DNA of 16,347 nt from an uncultured Spartobacteria bacterium. Its GTDB lineage: Bacteria > Verrucomicrobiota > Verrucomicrobiia > Chthoniobacterales > JAATET01. Location: positions 1 through 16,347 of the forward strand of contig CALGTD010000017.1 in assembly GCA_937901895.1 (NCBI GenBank). Direction: 5' to 3'. The notes beneath the pieces were generated by a model. The model was not told the DNA's origin, made no database searches, and saw only the letters and a program-made list of their open reading frames with translations. Positions within the stretch are counted from its first letter, which is position 1. Each line of letters starts with the position of its first letter. Below, one piece after another: positions 6,075-14,358 of this stretch. The position numbers and the translations under genes are program-made.

Positions 6075-9000
6075 TCAATGCGGGATGACGCGCAAAAATA
6101 TCGAATCCGACGTGAGCGGCGCGTCGATTCGGTGGAACACGCTCTCCACCGTTTCCGACACATCAGTCGTATGAATCAGGGTGGAGGATGCCTCGGTCCA
6201 GGAAACGAGGTCGGTGCTGAACTCGATCCGGTAGGTGACATCGAGAGCGTTCCTGGGACGATCGAAACGAATCGCCGGGACGCTTTCACCATCATCGTCC
6301 ATCCAGAGAATTTCGACGCGCGGAGTGTCGTGAACGCGGGGGTCGGTGCCTTGCGCGTATTCGAGCCAGTTGCTTCGACCGTCGAGATCCGGGTCGGCTG
6401 CGGGACCGGAGATCGACGGGTTGTCGCGTTCGGAGGACGTGAAATGGAAATTGTCCCAGCCCTGATAGGTGATCGCAGGCGCGGGCTCCGGCCCCCCCGA
6501 GTTGCCTCCGGTGCTGCTGCTGATCGCCCATGAAGTGGACGCCGAGAGGTCGACGTTTCCATGGGGATTCCGGAGCACGAGCGACGGACCGCCGCCGTCG
6601 GTGACGGGATACCATCCGTCGTTGTAGCTGAAATCGAAGACGATGCTGCCATTTGCGTCGACGAGCGCAAGTCGCTCTCCGGCATTGTCGAGCTGGCCGT
6701 CGTAGGGGCCGACGACCACTGCGTCCACCGACGGGTATCGGGCGTGGAACGCAGCGAGGTTTTTTGCGAGCACGAGCCTGCCTCCGGGGGCCAGCGTGAC
6801 TGCGGGGAAAACGTAGGTGATGCCGGCGGTGAAACGCACTCCGGTCAGGTCCAGAGGTGCGTAGCCAATGTTCTGAAACGCGAGATACTCGTAGTCGTTT
6901 TTGGAGGTCCCGGGAGCTGCCGCGAGTTCGGCGGAAGTGGGATCTGCGGGATGGTATTGGATTTCGACGATCCGGAACGACTCCCGGACCGATGGCTCTC
7001 CGGCATAAGTGAACGAAGAGATCCACTGGCCAGAGTCGTCGTAGAGGTGAATTTCACCGCCGATCATCCCGAGGGAGCCCGAGTAATTGCCCTGGACGAG
7101 GCGGCCTTCTCCGCCCGTCGGACTGGTCGCGCGAGCGCGAAAGGCGAGTGCATTTCGGACGACATGGAGGACGCCCGCATATCCGGATTCGGCGCTGCTA
7201 TCGCCGGGAGGAATGACGGTGCCTCCCTCGAAGGTGTGCGAAATCGCGCCTTCGAGTCTCCATCCGGAGATGTCGACCGCCTCCGAAGTCGTGTTGCGAA
7301 GAACGAGATACTCCTCCTCGTCGTTGCCGGATTCCGCGGCAGGTTCGACGGCATCGATCACAACGATCTCCGGCACGTTCGACTGGGCGTTATCGGGCAC
7401 GGGATCACCACTTCCCGGTGCGGTCCCAAAACGCGGGCGGGTGGCGGGATTCTGGTTGTAGAGAAAGGCGCGCCGAGGCTCGAAATAGTGGTCGATCACG
7501 TATTCCGTTTCCTCGCGAGGGCGGAGTCCACGCCCCCAGGTGCCCCATTTGTCGAAGTCCAGATCACCGTCCGTGGGCCAGTTTGGATTCGGACCGGCCG
7601 GATTTGGATCGATCGTGGCAACGATCTGGCGCATGCGCGTCTCCAGAGGACCATCTGTGGTGCCGGGCGGCTGCAGGATCGTGTCCATGAGCGTGCGCAC
7701 CCGGCGGAGGAACATTGCGCGAAATTCCGGCACTTCGGCGATGAGCCGGTAAAGGCGGTTGTAGTTGGGAGCTGTCTCATCGAAAGCAAAAGTGAACAGG
7801 CCTTCCTGTGTATAAATCCGGTCGTCCAAATAGGCGGCGGGCCAGGTAAAGACATGGCCGAACGACAGATCCACATCCCACACGATCGGCCTCCATTCGC
7901 CGGTGCGGAACGTGTCGTGATACACGTAGTAGTTCTTGTGCCCGTGATCGACGTCGCTGATGAGGAGGCGTGCGGCGAGGTAGTTGATCGTGGCGGGAAT
8001 GTTCACCGCGTCGTAGGCAAAGAGCCGCCGTTCTTCGAGAGGCCGCGAAGGATCCAACCCGTCAATGAGGGCCTGGAGATCCGAAGCGTCCTCGTTTTTT
8101 CGCGTTCTTTTCTTCGCGGTTTCCGTGGAGGCCAGGTGGTCGTAAATCTTGTAAAGCGCGCCGTAGGGATCGAGGCCATTGCGCTCGAGCATGCGGTCAT
8201 CACCATCCTCCACCATGTCCATCACGCTGTGGAACTGGGAGTTCAACTGCACGCGGACCGGAAAGGCGAAATGGGGGATCCCCAGCGCCATTCGATGAAC
8301 CTCGTGGGCGAGGGTGTTTCGAGTTCGCGTCTTGTCCGCGTAGTTGCTGAGAAGGTTGATGTCCTTCACCTTCCGGGGGGCGGTGCCGCTCCACAGGAAT
8401 CGGTTGTCGCGGTTGAAGTCGAGGTTGCGGCTGCTTTTCGGAAACCCCGCGGTCGACTGGCCGTGGAGATTGATGGCAACGTTGTCGTAGAATGCGCCGA
8501 GATAAAAGACGGCGGTGCGCGTGCCGGCGAGCGTGGCTGCAGCGCCCGGGGTTTGCATGAACAAGTGGACGATGGGGAGGGACGACGGGGACTCTGAGGG
8601 GTTCCATGCGACCGTGCCAAAATACTGGTCGTTGTCGTCCGGATGTAGAAATGCCGGAGCCCTGCCGATGTTTCCGTCGACATCACTGGCTTCGAATCTC
8701 CATCGCAACATTTCTCCGGGACCCAGTCCCCGTGTCGGGAGGGCGGCGGTGTAGACGCCGTCGTTCGGAGTTGCGTCGGGTGCCACGCCGTCGTCCCGCA
8801 TTTCGACTTCGACCTCCGCGTCAAACATTGTGCGATGGAAAAGCCGCACGCTCCCGGGTTCGATGTCGTGAATGGTCTTGTGCACCCGCACCGACACAAT
8901 CTCATCCGCACTGTCGCCCGAGGGCATGGGACGGGAGATCCAGCGGGTCGGATTCGTGAGAAGGGGACCGATCACGGTGGCGCTGCCATTGATTTCGCCG

Positions 9001-10049
9001 GGTGTCGGCACGGTGAAATAGCCGGGCTCGCCAGTGGCGGCGAAAACCACTTCGAGCTCCGGCAGGAGCAGAAATTCCGTGCGATCCGCGGACGCTTTGA
9101 GTCCCTGAATCGCGAGCAGATTCGCGCCGGCACGCAATTCAGCGGCGGACGCCGGAATGAGGAATTCCTCCCACTCCTCGTTGAGCGAAGCATCGCGCTC
9201 CGCCGTGGCTGCCGAATTCCACTCGAGTGTGTCCGGAGCCAGCGCGCTGGCCACCCGGTGGCCATTGATCCATGCCACGAATCCGTCTGCGAATTTCATC
9301 CGCAGGCGCAGGAACGCGACCTCCCCGGGATGGTCGATCTGGAAGCCGATCCGCAGGCACACGGTCCGCTGCTCATCGGCAAGAGCGTCGGCAAGGTTTC
9401 CCGTTTCAGAAATCAGCCCACCATACGAGGCGTCGGCTGCGTATCCGACGCCAGTCTGCGCGGTCTGCCATGACGAATTCGACAGCTCTTCGGCCTCCCT
9501 CCAGTTCTCGAAATGTTCGTCGAAATCCTCTTCGCTCCCCGGCACGCCAATCTGCGCCTCGGCACCGGCAGGGATGGCGACGACAGCTTCGGATTGCGGG
9601 ATGCCGTAGGAAATATCGGTCGTCTGCCGGGGAAACGACGGCGCGTAGGACGAGGCGATCGACCCGTCCGGTCGCACCAGCGCAAGAAATTCGCCATCGG
9701 CGCTCAACGAGAAATTCGTGTGCAGGGGAGCGTCGGGAAGTTTCCGATCGCGCCCGGAGGCGAAGACGACGAGAAAACCGCCCGGCGGCAGGGTCCGTTC
9801 CGGAAAGACCCACTTGGAAAGGTTGCCTGCGGAATCCGTCAGCCGCCAGCCGAGAAGATTCAAGGGTTCCGTCCCGTTGTTGTAGAGTTCGATCCAGTCG
9901 GAATCTTCCCGAAAATCGTCCTTCAGGGTTGTGTCATTCGAGGCAAGGAACTCGGAGATGACCACCTCGGCGTGCAAGGAGGTGGCGACAACCGCCATCG
10001 AGATCAATCCGATCCATCTCCGCACGTGAACTGCAACACCCCTCACCAC
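6075..10049 (-). CDS. Secreted lamin-tail / CotH-kinase multidomain protein (copy 1)
   Basis: Up to 1,324 residues. A hydrophobic stretch WIGLISMAVVATSLHA ending in an AxA-type site (about residue 27) predicts Sec export. The frame opens with GTG at 10049. A GTG at 10025, behind GAGGGG and just before RRWIGL, would give a tidier signal peptide. Domain order: lamin-tail 28-140 (VVISEFLASNDTTLKDD, DSDWIELYNNG); beta-rich region with FADGFVAWINGHRVAS 225-335; Ig-like part 383-470; CotH kinase-like fold 490-775; lamin-tail-like domains about 890-1015 and 1024-1175; tail with DPDLDGRSNWLEYAQGTDP (1219-1237). Kinase-type residues seen are Lys538 (GFPKSSRNLDF), Asp699 and Asn706 (DHGHKNYYVY), and Asp725/Asp727 (WDVDLSFG). 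CotH proteins are secreted protein kinases in spore formers; here the substrate and role (surface or matrix) are unknown. It is a tandem paralog of the gene upstream. Confidence 0.88.
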   Translation of the reverse strand: MVRGVAVHVRRWIGLISMAVVATSLHAEVVISEFLASNDTTLKDDFREDSDWIELYNNGTEPLNLLGWRLTDSAGNLSKWVFPERTLPPGGFLVVFASGRDRKLPDAPLHTNFSLSADGEFLALVRPDGSIASSYAPSFPRQTTDISYGIPQSEAVVAIPAGAEAQIGVPGSEEDFDEHFENWREAEELSNSSWQTAQTGVGYAADASYGGLISETGNLADALADEQRTVCLRIGFQIDHPGEVAFLRLRMKFADGFVAWINGHRVASALAPDTLEWNSAATAERDASLNEEWEEFLIPASAAELRAGANLLAIQGLKASADRTEFLLLPELEVVFAATGEPGYFTVPTPGEINGSATVIGPLLTNPTRWISRPMPSGDSADEIVSVRVHKTIHDIEPGSVRLFHRTMFDAEVEVEMRDDGVAPDATPNDGVYTAALPTRGLGPGEMLRWRFEASDVDGNIGRAPAFLHPDDNDQYFGTVAWNPSESPSSLPIVHLFMQTPGAAATLAGTRTAVFYLGAFYDNVAINLHGQSTAGFPKSSRNLDFNRDNRFLWSGTAPRKVKDINLLSNYADKTRTRNTLAHEVHRMALGIPHFAFPVRVQLNSQFHSVMDMVEDGDDRMLERNGLDPYGALYKIYDHLASTETAKKRTRKNEDASDLQALIDGLDPSRPLEERRLFAYDAVNIPATINYLAARLLISDVDHGHKNYYVYHDTFRTGEWRPIVWDVDLSFGHVFTWPAAYLDDRIYTQEGLFTFAFDETAPNYNRLYRLIAEVPEFRAMFLRRVRTLMDTILQPPGTTDGPLETRMRQIVATIDPNPAGPNPNWPTDGDLDFDKWGTWGRGLRPREETEYVIDHYFEPRRAFLYNQNPATRPRFGTAPGSGDPVPDNAQSNVPEIVVIDAVEPAAESGNDEEEYLVLRNTTSEAVDISGWRLEGAISHTFEGGTVIPPGDSSAESGYAGVLHVVRNALAFRARATSPTGGEGRLVQGNYSGSLGMIGGEIHLYDDSGQWISSFTYAGEPSVRESFRIVEIQYHPADPTSAELAAAPGTSKNDYEYLAFQNIGYAPLDLTGVRFTAGITYVFPAVTLAPGGRLVLAKNLAAFHARYPSVDAVVVGPYDGQLDNAGERLALVDANGSIVFDFSYNDGWYPVTDGGGPSLVLRNPHGNVDLSASTSWAISSSTGGNSGGPEPAPAITYQGWDNFHFTSSERDNPSISGPAADPDLDGRSNWLEYAQGTDPRVHDTPRVEILWMDDDGESVPAIRFDRPRNALDVTYRIEFSTDLVSWTEASSTLIHTTDVSETVESVFHRIDAPLTSDSIFLRVIPH

Positions 10050-10057
10050 GAGGGCGA

Positions 10058-10085
10058 ACCATAAAGCAATTGATCACCGAGACAA
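10058..10085 (-). promoter_or_regulatory. Candidate promoter of CotH copy 1
   Basis: On the minus strand TTGTCT (10085-10080, 4 of 6) is followed after 16 bases by TATGGT (10063-10058, 4 of 6). The transcript would begin near 10051, almost at the first GTG (10049). Starting at the GTG at 10025 instead would give a leader of about 26 bases that includes GAGGGG as Shine-Dalgarno. The site lies just past the terminator of copy 2, so the two paralogs can be expressed independently. Confidence 0.4.
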
Positions 10086-10098
10086 GAGGCTTTGGCCC

Positions 10099-10123
10099 AA
10101 AAAAATGATCCGGAACGTGATCA
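10099..10123 (-). terminator. Rho-independent terminator overlapping the stop codon of CotH copy 2
   Basis: Read on the minus strand, TGATC-A-CG-TTC-CG-GATCA (10123-10106) folds into a 7-bp stem with one bulged A and a 3-base loop, followed directly by seven T (10105-10099). The first three bases of the stem are the TGA stop codon of the gene at 10121-14107. The stem is short and AT-containing, so it may be leaky, but position and T-run are as expected for an intrinsic terminator. Confidence 0.6.
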
Positions 10124-13100
10124 GAGGAGGGGAATTACGCGAATCCGATAGAAACCGTTCGGCGTTGCGAAATTTTCATGTGTGGGACGCACTGTGACCG
10201 TTTCGATTTCAGAGTCCTCCTCGTTGGGATCGACGGAATGAGGAGTGAATGAGACGGGCTTCCAAAAGACAAGATCGCGACTGACTTCGAGTTCGTAGGT
10301 GACATCGAGGGCGTTTTTTGGACGATCGAAACGAATCGCGGGGGCGCTTCCACCGCCATCGTCCATCCAGAGAATTTCGACACGCGCGGTATCGTGAACC
10401 CGGGGGTTGGTGCCCTGCGCGTATTCGAGCCAGTTGCTTCGACCGTCGCGGTCGGGATCGGCGGACAGGCCGGAGATCGACGGGATGTCGCGCTCGGAGG
10501 ACGTGAAATGGAAGTTGTCCCAGCCATGGTAGGCGATTGCCGGATCCGGATCGGCCTTGCCGCCGGATCCGAGGGGATCGCGACTGATTCTCCACGACGT
10601 GGACTTCGAGAGATCCGGATTCGATGCGGGGCGGCGGGCGACGAGCGAGCGGCCGCTGCCGTCGGTGGCGGGATACCAGCCGTCCTTGTAGGAAAAATCG
10701 AGGATGGTCTCGCCGCTGGCGTCCACGAGAACAAGGCGTTCTCCGGCGTTGTCGAGGGAACCGCCGAACGGTCCGGTGATCATTGCGTCAGAGGCGGGAT
10801 AACGCAGCTTGAATGCGGCGGGGCGTTTCGCCAGCACCACGCGACCATCCGGAGGAAGAATCAGGTCGGAGAAGGTGAATGTGATGCCGACGGTGAACCG
10901 GATGCCGCTGAGGTCCAGTGGCGCACTGCCGAAGTTGCGCAGAACGAGATACTCGAAATCGCCTTCCACGACGTCCGGAAGGGCGGCGGACTCGGCCGGG
11001 CCGGGAGGGGCGGGATGATATTGAATCTCGGTGAGTCGCAGGGAAAGCCGCGGGGTGGTCTCTCCGGTGTAGGTGAAGCTGGAGATCGTCTGTCCGTGCT
11101 CGTCCCGAAGGTGAATCGTTCCGCCGGTGGCCGGTAGGTCACCGGAGAAGTTTCCCTGCACGAGTCGGCCTTCGCCGCCCGTCGGGCCGGATGTGCGGTG
11201 GCGAAAGGCAATCGCATTCCGGGTGACATGCAACAGGCCCGCATAACCTGCGGCTGGAGTGCCGGCCCCCGGCGGGATCACGGTGCCTCCCGGGAACGTG
11301 TGCGACACGGCGCCCTCCAGTCGCCAGCCGGAGATGTCCACCGCATGCGACGTCGTGTTGCGGAGGATGAGGTATTGTTCCGCGGAATTTCCCGAGGCGG
11401 GGGAGTGGTCAACGGAATCGATCTGCACCATCCCGGAGGTGTTTGTCTGCGGCTGATCGGGAATGGGATCGCCGCTGCTCGTGGACGTGCTGAAGTGCGG
11501 CCGCGTTGCGGGATCCTGATTGTAGAGAAACGTGCGTCGCGGCTCGAAGTAGTGTGCGATGACGTATTCGGCTTCCTCGCGAGGACGAAGTCCGCGTCCC
11601 CAGGTGCCCCATTTGTCGAAATCCAGATCTCCATCCGTGGGGTGCGCGGGATCCGGCGGACCTGGATCAGGGTCAATGGATGCAACAATCTCCCTCATCC
11701 GTCTTTCCAACAGACCGTCCACCGTTCCCGGTGGCCCAAGGATCGTGTCCATCAACGTCCGCAACCGACGGAGGAACATCGCGCGAAATTCCGGCGTTTC
11801 GGCAATGATCCGGTAGAGTCGGTTGCTTGTGGCTCCGGCAGGGCGGATCGGATCGTTGGCAACGATGTCGTCGTTGAAATAGCCATCGGCGCTCGTGAAG
11901 TGGTGTCCGAAAGAGAGATCCACATCCCATGCGATGGGCCGCCATTGGCCGGTGCGAAAGGTGTCGTGATAGACGTAGTAGTTCTTGTGTCCGTGGTCCC
12001 GGTCGCTGATCAGCGCACGTGCGGCGAGGTAGTTCACGGTCGCCGGGATGTCGAGGTTGTCGTAAGCCCAGAGACGTCGGGCAGCGAGGGAGTGGGTCGC
12101 CGGGTTCAGCGCGTCAATCAGTGACTGCAGGTCGCTGGTGTCTTCTAGCTTGCGCGTCTTTTTCGAAGCGGAGGCCGTGGACTCCAGACGGTCGTAGATT
12201 TTGTAGAGCGCACCGTTTGGATCCAAGCCGTTGCGTTCGAGCATGCGGCTGTCGCCATTCTCGACCATGTCCATCACGCCGTGAAACTCCGCGTTCTGGT
12301 GGACACGAACCGGGAAGGCGAAATGGTGGGTTCCAAGTGCGAGTTTGTGAACCTCGTGCGCGAGGGTGTTTCGCGTGCGCGTCTTGTCGGCGTAGTTCGT
12401 AAGGAGATCGACGTCCTTCAATCTGCGGGTCGCGGTCCCGGCCCAGGCAAAGCGGTTGTCGCGGTTGAAATCGAGGTTTCGGCTGCTCTTCGCAAAGGTG
12501 GAGGTGCTCTGACCGTGCAGATTGATGGTGATGTTGTCGTAAAACCGGTCCAGGAAGAACACGGAGCCACGGGCGCCGCCGCGGGTGCCGGCCCCGCCGC
12601 TGTCCGCCGCAAAAAGGTGGAGAATGGGAAGTTGGGAAAAATTCTCCGAGGGGTCGCGCGCCACCGTTCCGTAGTAGCGGTCATTGTCTTCGGGGTCGTG
12701 AAAGACCGGTGCGCGCCCGATGTTTCCCTGCACGTCCTTCGCCTCGAATCTCCAGCGAAACATCAGTCCGGCTGTGGGATCCGTGGTCGGAAGAATGGCC
12801 GTATACACCCCGTCTCCAGCCCGCGTGTCAGGCGCGACGCCGTCATCGCGCATCCAGACCTCGGTCTCGTCGTTGAACATCGTGATGTAGAACAGCCGCA
12901 CCGAATCTGTGGCGACTGCGTGAACGGTCGGTTCGACCTTGACGGTGACGACCTCCGGCGGGCTCGAGGCATTGCCGAGCGGACGCGGAATCCAGTTTGT
13001 CGCTTCGGAGAGCACCGGGCCGAGGGTGATGGCGCTGCCGTTCAGCTCTCCCGGTGTCGGCGAGGTGAAATAGCCAGCCGGGCCGTCGGCGTATTCGGTG

Positions 13101-14107
13101 ATGTAAAGCTCGGGCAGCAGCAGAAACTCCGGGCTCTCGGGGCGAACGTTGAAGCCGTGGATCGCGAGCAGATTTTCGCCGGCGCGCAGGTCGATGGAGG
13201 AGATGGGAATCGTGAAGTCGACCCATTCCGCATTGAGCGAGCTGTCGCGTCCCACAGTGGCTGTGCTGTTCCAGACGGGGGATGCGGGAGCCGAGACGGA
13301 TGCGACCTCGGTGCCGTTGATGTAGGCGATGAATCCATCGTCGAACTTCATGCGAAGCCGGAGGAACGCGATGTTGTCGGGGGCCTCGACATGGAATTTC
13401 AACCGCAGGCACGCCGAGCGTTGCTTCCAGACCATCCGCTCGCGGATGTCTCCACCGGGAGCGATGTTTCCACCGTAGTCCGTGCCGTCGGCAACGAATC
13501 CCACACCCGTCTCCACGGCCTGCCAGGACGAGCCGGTGAAATCCTCCATTGCCGTGGTCCAGTTCGCGAAATTCGCCGCGTAGTCCTGCTCGCTTACGGG
13601 CACGCCGACCTGCCCCGTGTGGCCGCGGGTGATGGCGGGCGTCGTGCGGGATTGCGGAATGCCGTAGGAAACATCGGGAACCTGCCGCGGGTATCGTGGC
13701 GCATAGGAGGAGGCGATGGAGCCGTCCGGTCGCACCAGTGTGAGAAACTCACCCTCAGCGCTCAACGAAAAGTTCGTATGCAACGGGGCGTCCGTGACCT
13801 TCCGATCCCGCCCGGACGCAAAGACCACGAGGTAGCCTCCCGGCGGCAGGACACGAGCGGGAAACGTCCATTTGGCGAGGTTGTTCGGGTCGTCCGTGAG
13901 CCGCCAGCCCTGCAGATTGACGAAGCTGGAGCCCGTATTGTGGATCTCGATCCAGTCGGAATCCTCGAAGAAGTCGTCCTTCAGCGTGGTGTCGTTTGAC
14001 GCGGCAAACTCCGAGATGATCAGGTCCGCACGCAGGGGCAGGAAACCGAGGAGAAATCCAAACAGAACTCCAATCGAAATGCGCACAGATCCCTGAACAA
14101 CAACCAT
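10121..14107 (-). CDS. Secreted lamin-tail / CotH-kinase multidomain protein (copy 2)
   Basis: Up to 1,328 residues, with the same domain order as its neighbour downstream. Signal peptide about 1-27 (ISIGVLFGFLLGFLPLRA); first lamin-tail 28-140 (LIISEFAASNDTTLKDD); beta-rich region 228-340 with FDDGFIAYING; Ig-like part 385-473; CotH kinase-like fold 492-777; lamin-tail-like domains about 892-1013 and 1024-1172; DPDRDGRSNWLEYAQGTNP near 1217-1235; and a C-terminal strand-rich end. Kinase-type residues are Lys540 (FAKSSRNLDF), Asp702 and Asn709 (DHGHKNYYVY), and Asp728/Asp730 (WDVDLSFG). Most of the length aligns with copy 1 without large gaps; divergence is highest at the signal peptide, around residues 155-225, at 500-515, at 740-760 and at the extreme C-terminus. 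The start could be the ATG at 14107 or a GTG at 14086 (MRISIG...). Substrate and role unknown; a secreted or surface location is inferred. Confidence 0.88.
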   Translation of the reverse strand: MVVVQGSVRISIGVLFGFLLGFLPLRADLIISEFAASNDTTLKDDFFEDSDWIEIHNTGSSFVNLQGWRLTDDPNNLAKWTFPARVLPPGGYLVVFASGRDRKVTDAPLHTNFSLSAEGEFLTLVRPDGSIASSYAPRYPRQVPDVSYGIPQSRTTPAITRGHTGQVGVPVSEQDYAANFANWTTAMEDFTGSSWQAVETGVGFVADGTDYGGNIAPGGDIRERMVWKQRSACLRLKFHVEAPDNIAFLRLRMKFDDGFIAYINGTEVASVSAPASPVWNSTATVGRDSSLNAEWVDFTIPISSIDLRAGENLLAIHGFNVRPESPEFLLLPELYITEYADGPAGYFTSPTPGELNGSAITLGPVLSEATNWIPRPLGNASSPPEVVTVKVEPTVHAVATDSVRLFYITMFNDETEVWMRDDGVAPDTRAGDGVYTAILPTTDPTAGLMFRWRFEAKDVQGNIGRAPVFHDPEDNDRYYGTVARDPSENFSQLPILHLFAADSGGAGTRGGARGSVFFLDRFYDNITINLHGQSTSTFAKSSRNLDFNRDNRFAWAGTATRRLKDVDLLTNYADKTRTRNTLAHEVHKLALGTHHFAFPVRVHQNAEFHGVMDMVENGDSRMLERNGLDPNGALYKIYDRLESTASASKKTRKLEDTSDLQSLIDALNPATHSLAARRLWAYDNLDIPATVNYLAARALISDRDHGHKNYYVYHDTFRTGQWRPIAWDVDLSFGHHFTSADGYFNDDIVANDPIRPAGATSNRLYRIIAETPEFRAMFLRRLRTLMDTILGPPGTVDGLLERRMREIVASIDPDPGPPDPAHPTDGDLDFDKWGTWGRGLRPREEAEYVIAHYFEPRRTFLYNQDPATRPHFSTSTSSGDPIPDQPQTNTSGMVQIDSVDHSPASGNSAEQYLILRNTTSHAVDISGWRLEGAVSHTFPGGTVIPPGAGTPAAGYAGLLHVTRNAIAFRHRTSGPTGGEGRLVQGNFSGDLPATGGTIHLRDEHGQTISSFTYTGETTPRLSLRLTEIQYHPAPPGPAESAALPDVVEGDFEYLVLRNFGSAPLDLSGIRFTVGITFTFSDLILPPDGRVVLAKRPAAFKLRYPASDAMITGPFGGSLDNAGERLVLVDASGETILDFSYKDGWYPATDGSGRSLVARRPASNPDLSKSTSWRISRDPLGSGGKADPDPAIAYHGWDNFHFTSSERDIPSISGLSADPDRDGRSNWLEYAQGTNPRVHDTARVEILWMDDGGGSAPAIRFDRPKNALDVTYELEVSRDLVFWKPVSFTPHSVDPNEEDSEIETVTVRPTHENFATPNGFYRIRVIPLL

Positions 14108-14358
14108 CTAAAGAGCCGGTTAGCATGCATTCACTGCGGATCATGGCAATCCCATTTGGAGACTGTTTCCAGCCCATTCGATCGCCAGAGGCGGCAGGAT
14201 TTGCAAGGAGCCGGAACGGCGAAAACGCAGCATCGCGCGCAGACACGGTTCGCTAAGATTTCGCATCCCGTTGTCATGCTTTCCGGACGAAGGCTCCTCT
14301 GCGGCGGGAATTGACGGAGCGGGCGTCACAAAATTACGGTCCCCGATTCATTCCACCC
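14108..14358. promoter_or_regulatory. Divergent intergenic region between CotH copy 2 and cstA
   Basis: These 251 bases hold no credible gene and must contain promoters in both directions. For cstA, TTGACG (14311-14316) could be a -35, with ATTACG/TTACGG (from 14333) a poor -10. For the leftward gene, TTGCCA on the minus strand near 14151 is a possible -35 without a good -10. No long palindrome or riboswitch-like structure is evident. Confidence 0.3.

Noticed and set aside
6561..8597. Plus-strand open frame of 678 codons within CotH copy 1
   Set aside because: It is the antisense shadow of a gene with clear domains. A similar antisense frame (12281-13999) occurs in the paralog, which reflects shared codon use and not a second gene.
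14141..14329. Small minus-strand frame (62 codons) in the intergenic region before cstA
   Set aside because: No recognisable fold, no ribosome site, and it occupies the region expected to contain both divergent promoters.
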